In this document: piece after piece, positions 61,834 to 64,000 of the stretch
How the letters are laid out: each line of letters starts with the position of its first letter
Numbering within the stretch: position 1 is the first letter of the stretch
From: Pseudomonas alliivorans
GTDB taxonomy: Bacteria > Pseudomonadota > Gammaproteobacteria > Pseudomonadales > Pseudomonadaceae
Assembly: GCF_017826695.1 (NCBI RefSeq)
Contig: NZ_JAFFZW010000012.1
Location: 62,001 to 126,000 of the forward strand
Reading direction: 5' to 3'
Length of the DNA: 64,000 nucleotides
The notes under the pieces: generated by a model
What the model was told of the DNA's origin: nothing
Seen by the model: the letters and a program-made list of their open reading frames with translations, nothing else
Database searches by the model: none
Translations under genes and position numbers: made by a program

Positions 61834-62796
61834 ATGACCCAATCCATTGACCCCCACCTTGTCCGGAAGGATCCCGACCAGGATTTCAGGCAGCAAGAGC
61901 TCTATCCGATTCGCGAGGTCGCCCGTCTGACCGGCGTCAACCCGGTCACGTTGCGCGCGTGGGAGCGTCGGTATGGCCTGATTCAGCCGACGCGTACCGA
62001 AAGTGGGCACCGTCTGTACTCGCAGTCCGACATTGAGACCGTACGCAGCATTCTCGACTGGATAGAGCGGGGCGTGGCTGTCAGCAAGATCGGCAAGATC
62101 CTGGCCCGCAGCGAGAGCACTCGCAGTCAGTCGTCAACGCCGGAAAGCCCGCTGTCCCGGGCGGACTGGATTCAATGGCAGACTCAATTGAGGCAGGCGA
62201 TTGGCATGTTCGACGAGCGGCGCCTGGAGCAACTCTACGGGCAGATTTTCTCAACCTGCCCACTCGTGGTGGTGTTCGAAGACATCCTGATGCCGCTGTG
62301 GCGAGAGGTGATGCTGAATCAGAACGCGTTTGGGCATACCAGTGAAGGGTTGTTCTTCGATACGTTCCTGCGCGGCAGAGTGCTGCAGCGCCTGCAACTG
62401 GCCAACGATCCTGGAAAGGGAGAGGTGCTGCTGGCTGCTCTGTCCTCTGTGGATCGAGAGCTTGAATTGTTGGTTGCAGGATTGCTCATGGGAAATACAG
62501 AGGTGACCATAAGAGTGCTGGCCATCGGTCAGCCTTTTGAAGAACTGAGTCTGGTCTGCGAACGGGTCGAGCCGTTGGCGCTGGTGCTGTTTTCCAACGC
62601 TTCACCCGCCGCCGATTTGCCAAAGCGTCTTGGCAGACTCGCGTTGACGCTTGAATGTCCGTTGCTACTGGCCGGAGAAGTGTCGCATTTTGTTCAGGAA
62701 AGGCTCGCCGGATCTCCCATCGCCTGCCTTGGCAGTGATGGTCGCTCCATGAACCGGTTACTCAAGCAGTTTCTGGCAGGGCAGATGGATAGCTGA
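61834..62796 (+). CDS. second LitR/CarH-type MerR regulator lacking B12 ligands (PplR-like)
   Basis: A 320-residue regulator with the MerR winged helix LYPIREVARLTGVNPVTLRAWERRYGLIQPTRTESGHRLYSQSDIE near residues 26-70, almost identical in this region to the regulator at 2558-3460. The C-terminal part (LMPLWREVMLNQNAFGHTSEGLFFDTFLRGR and beyond) follows the LitR layout, but the W-x9-EH and E/DxHxxG cobalamin motifs are absent. A short LOV photoreceptor is encoded 0.7 kb away, the arrangement described for P. putida pplR2/pplR3. It probably senses light through that protein. Confidence 0.88.
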   Translation: MTQSIDPHLVRKDPDQDFRQQELYPIREVARLTGVNPVTLRAWERRYGLIQPTRTESGHRLYSQSDIETVRSILDWIERGVAVSKIGKILARSESTRSQSSTPESPLSRADWIQWQTQLRQAIGMFDERRLEQLYGQIFSTCPLVVVFEDILMPLWREVMLNQNAFGHTSEGLFFDTFLRGRVLQRLQLANDPGKGEVLLAALSSVDRELELLVAGLLMGNTEVTIRVLAIGQPFEELSLVCERVEPLALVLFSNASPAADLPKRLGRLALTLECPLLLAGEVSHFVQERLAGSPIACLGSDGRSMNRLLKQFLAGQMDS

Positions 62797-62830
62797 GGCG
62801 CAGGCAGCTTGTCCGGTCACGCACGAAGCG

Positions 62831-63436
62831 TCACTTGTGCAGGGAGGGGTGCATGCGCCGATGTTCCTGCAGGATATATTGACGCAGGCGCTCCGAATCT
62901 TCCTTGCTGTGCTGGCTCAGACGGTACGCCCCCAGATTGTCCTCCTTCAGTCGTTCAAGCTTGCCGCGCATGGCGATCGGCGCCTGTCCCACCGGATTGA
63001 ACCAGGCAGCAAAGTGCTTGGGCAGCTTGCCCTGCTTTCTGCTCTCGAGCAGAACACCCTTGAACGAGAGTTCGTGAACCCACAGTGACGTCAGCGAGCC
63101 TTTTTCAGTCTCCAGTGGCACAGGCTCCTGAAGAACCAGACGCCAGGGACGAATCTGCGGACCTTCCTCGAAAATGCTGGGCGCACCCAGTTCAAGGTGC
63201 AGGGCGTGGAATTCGTCCTCGACCAGATGCAGCGGGAAATTCATCTGCTGATTTTCGAACTGGGCGTGGATTGTGACCTGCTCGTGAGCTGCAAGCCGGG
63301 TCAGCAAATCCTGGATCTGTACGCCGCCATTGACCAACAGACTGCGCGTGCTGTCACGCACGTTCAGTTTGGGATTGCGCTGCATGCTCTGGATAAAATC
63401 CAGCTCAGCTTGCGTCAGTAGGGAATCAGGTTGCAT
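62831..63436 (-). CDS. divergent PilZ-like protein
   Basis: A 201-residue cytosolic protein. Residues 1-100 look like a PilZN-type domain, and the second half has a weak PilZ pattern: WVHELSFKGVLLES near residue 122 resembles the (D/N)xSxxG motif but with Glu, and the end RLRQYILQEHRRMHPSL resembles PilZ C-terminal helices. The RxxxR of c-di-GMP binding is not clearly present. It is convergent with the LitR-like gene and 77 bp after the LOV gene on the same strand. Flagellar-brake-like action is possible but unproven. Confidence 0.6.
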   Translation of the reverse strand: MQPDSLLTQAELDFIQSMQRNPKLNVRDSTRSLLVNGGVQIQDLLTRLAAHEQVTIHAQFENQQMNFPLHLVEDEFHALHLELGAPSIFEEGPQIRPWRLVLQEPVPLETEKGSLTSLWVHELSFKGVLLESRKQGKLPKHFAAWFNPVGQAPIAMRGKLERLKEDNLGAYRLSQHSKEDSERLRQYILQEHRRMHPSLHK

Positions 63437-63513
63437 GACAGGACTCGAGCTAACCGGTAATTGATGAAAAAGACCTTTTGATCCGCACAGCGTTCCTGCC
63501 GTTCGTCGTATTT

Positions 63514-63969
63514 TCAGCTATTTTTCGATTTCAGTGCTTCAATTTCTGCCTTGGCCTCTGCCAACTGGTCCACAAGTTCTTTGATCCGTTGCTCATTCTG
63601 GACCTGAACGGTGACATCTTTCTGAATACCGATGAAATACATCAAGCGGTTGGCTTCGTTGCGCACGGGCGTGATCGACAGCTCATTCCAGAACGTGGTG
63701 CCATCCTTGCGGTAATTGCGAAGTCTCTGTCGGCACGCCTGGCCGCTACGTATGGCTTTCTGAATTGCCTCAAGTGCTTCCTGCTGACGGTCGGTGGCCT
63801 GTAGAAACCGGCAATCCTGATACAGCACTTCCTCCACGCTGTAGCCGGTCAGGGCGGCAAAGCCTTTATTGGCATAGATGAGGATGTTGTCGTCACCTTC
63901 CTGTTCGGCCACGACAATACCGTCGGTTGATGCATCTATGACCATTTGCAGCAATTTTGCGTTGATCAT
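63514..63969 (-). CDS. short LOV blue-light photoreceptor (PpSB-LOV-like)
   Basis: A 151-residue single-domain LOV protein that binds FMN and forms a photo-adduct at Cys53 in the motif QDCRFLQ. NYRKDGTTFWNELSITPV, about residues 85-102, carries the FMN-contacting Asn pair. The C-terminal helix (ELVDQLAEAKAEIEALKS) is a likely dimer coiled coil. The start MINAKLLQMVIDASTDGIVVAE matches P. putida PpSB1-LOV. Of the Arg residues linked there to slow dark recovery (54, 58, 61, 66), only 54 and 61 are kept. No effector domain is present, so it probably signals to LitR-like regulators. The upstream region runs off the window. Confidence 0.93.
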   Translation of the reverse strand: MINAKLLQMVIDASTDGIVVAEQEGDDNILIYANKGFAALTGYSVEEVLYQDCRFLQATDRQQEALEAIQKAIRSGQACRQRLRNYRKDGTTFWNELSITPVRNEANRLMYFIGIQKDVTVQVQNEQRIKELVDQLAEAKAEIEALKSKNS

Positions 63970-64000
63970 CACTTGGCAATCCCGAGCAGATTTCACCGTT

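Overview
The window looks like a chromosomal segment of a fluorescent Pseudomonas, most likely the Pseudomonas syringae group. Reasons: high-GC coding throughout; gene order typical of pseudomonads (TIGR01777-hemH-uraA-upp-hpt, mqo, rsmC, cysZ-peroxiredoxin-trxB, folE-folX-folM); and a renalase that closely resembles what I recall of the characterised P. savastanoi pv. phaseolicola enzyme. There are no rRNA, tRNA, CRISPR, phage or complete insertion-sequence features. One AT-richer block (about 53.2-55.6 kb) looks accessory.

Layout. (1) 1-8.2 kb and 58.4-64 kb hold the two halves of an apparent blue-light response. On the left an operon reads leftward: rudS (tRNA 4-thiouridine desulfidase), a MerR/LitR-type regulator, phrB photolyase, a SnoaL-like protein and an SDR. 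Beside it are renalase, a Trp-rich small protein, TIGR01777 and hemH. On the right are folM-folE-folX-DUF1244-HopJ-family, an ABM-domain protein, a second MerR/LitR regulator and a short LOV photoreceptor. Candidate operators of the form T(G/A)TACA-N12-TGTA(C/T)A precede rudS (two, exactly 50 bp apart), lie between renalase and TIGR01777, and precede folM. (2) 8.3-11.0 kb: uracil and hypoxanthine salvage (uraA-upp, hpt). (3) 11.1-25.7 kb: housekeeping and small conserved genes, an amino-acid-type ABC pair without an ATPase facing mmuM, mqo, two PlsC-type or lipoprotein genes, an SRAP protein, an M48 lipoprotein peptidase, a Mn riboswitch with a GDT1-type transporter, rsmC, a hydroxyacid dehydrogenase and a LysE exporter. 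(4) 25.9-34.2 kb: acyl-CoA ligase, DUF1302, DUF1329 and a MalT-like LuxR regulator, probably one lipid-related function; then an HD-GYP phosphodiesterase. (5) 35.7-45.2 kb: pyrimidine degradation (rutABCDF), rutR, and a BMP-type nucleoside/base ABC transporter. The two operons have mirror-image promoters, each with an NtrC-like site, a RutR box and a sigma-54 -24/-12 element at nearly identical spacing. (6) 45.3-53.2 kb: OmpA-like lipoprotein, acyltransferase, pta, DUF3565, SlyD-like isomerase, glutathione peroxidase, old yellow enzyme and a glycosyltransferase. (7) 53.2-55.6 kb: AT-richer block with an FlhE-like gene split at an A7 run and two unrecognised proteins. (8) 55.6-58.4 kb: cysZ, peroxiredoxin and trxB.

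How the genes fit together. The light block would combine DNA repair (photolyase), removal of near-UV-absorbing s4U from tRNA (RudS), use of photosensitising protoporphyrin (ferrochelatase), pterin/folate supply (FolE/FolX/FolM) and its own sensor and regulators (LOV plus two LitR-like proteins that lack the B12 ligand motifs). This matches the published P. putida KT2440 scheme as I remember it. Assignment of hemH and the fol operon to the regulon here rests on operator matches only. The rut/ABC block is a nitrogen-scavenging module for pyrimidines.
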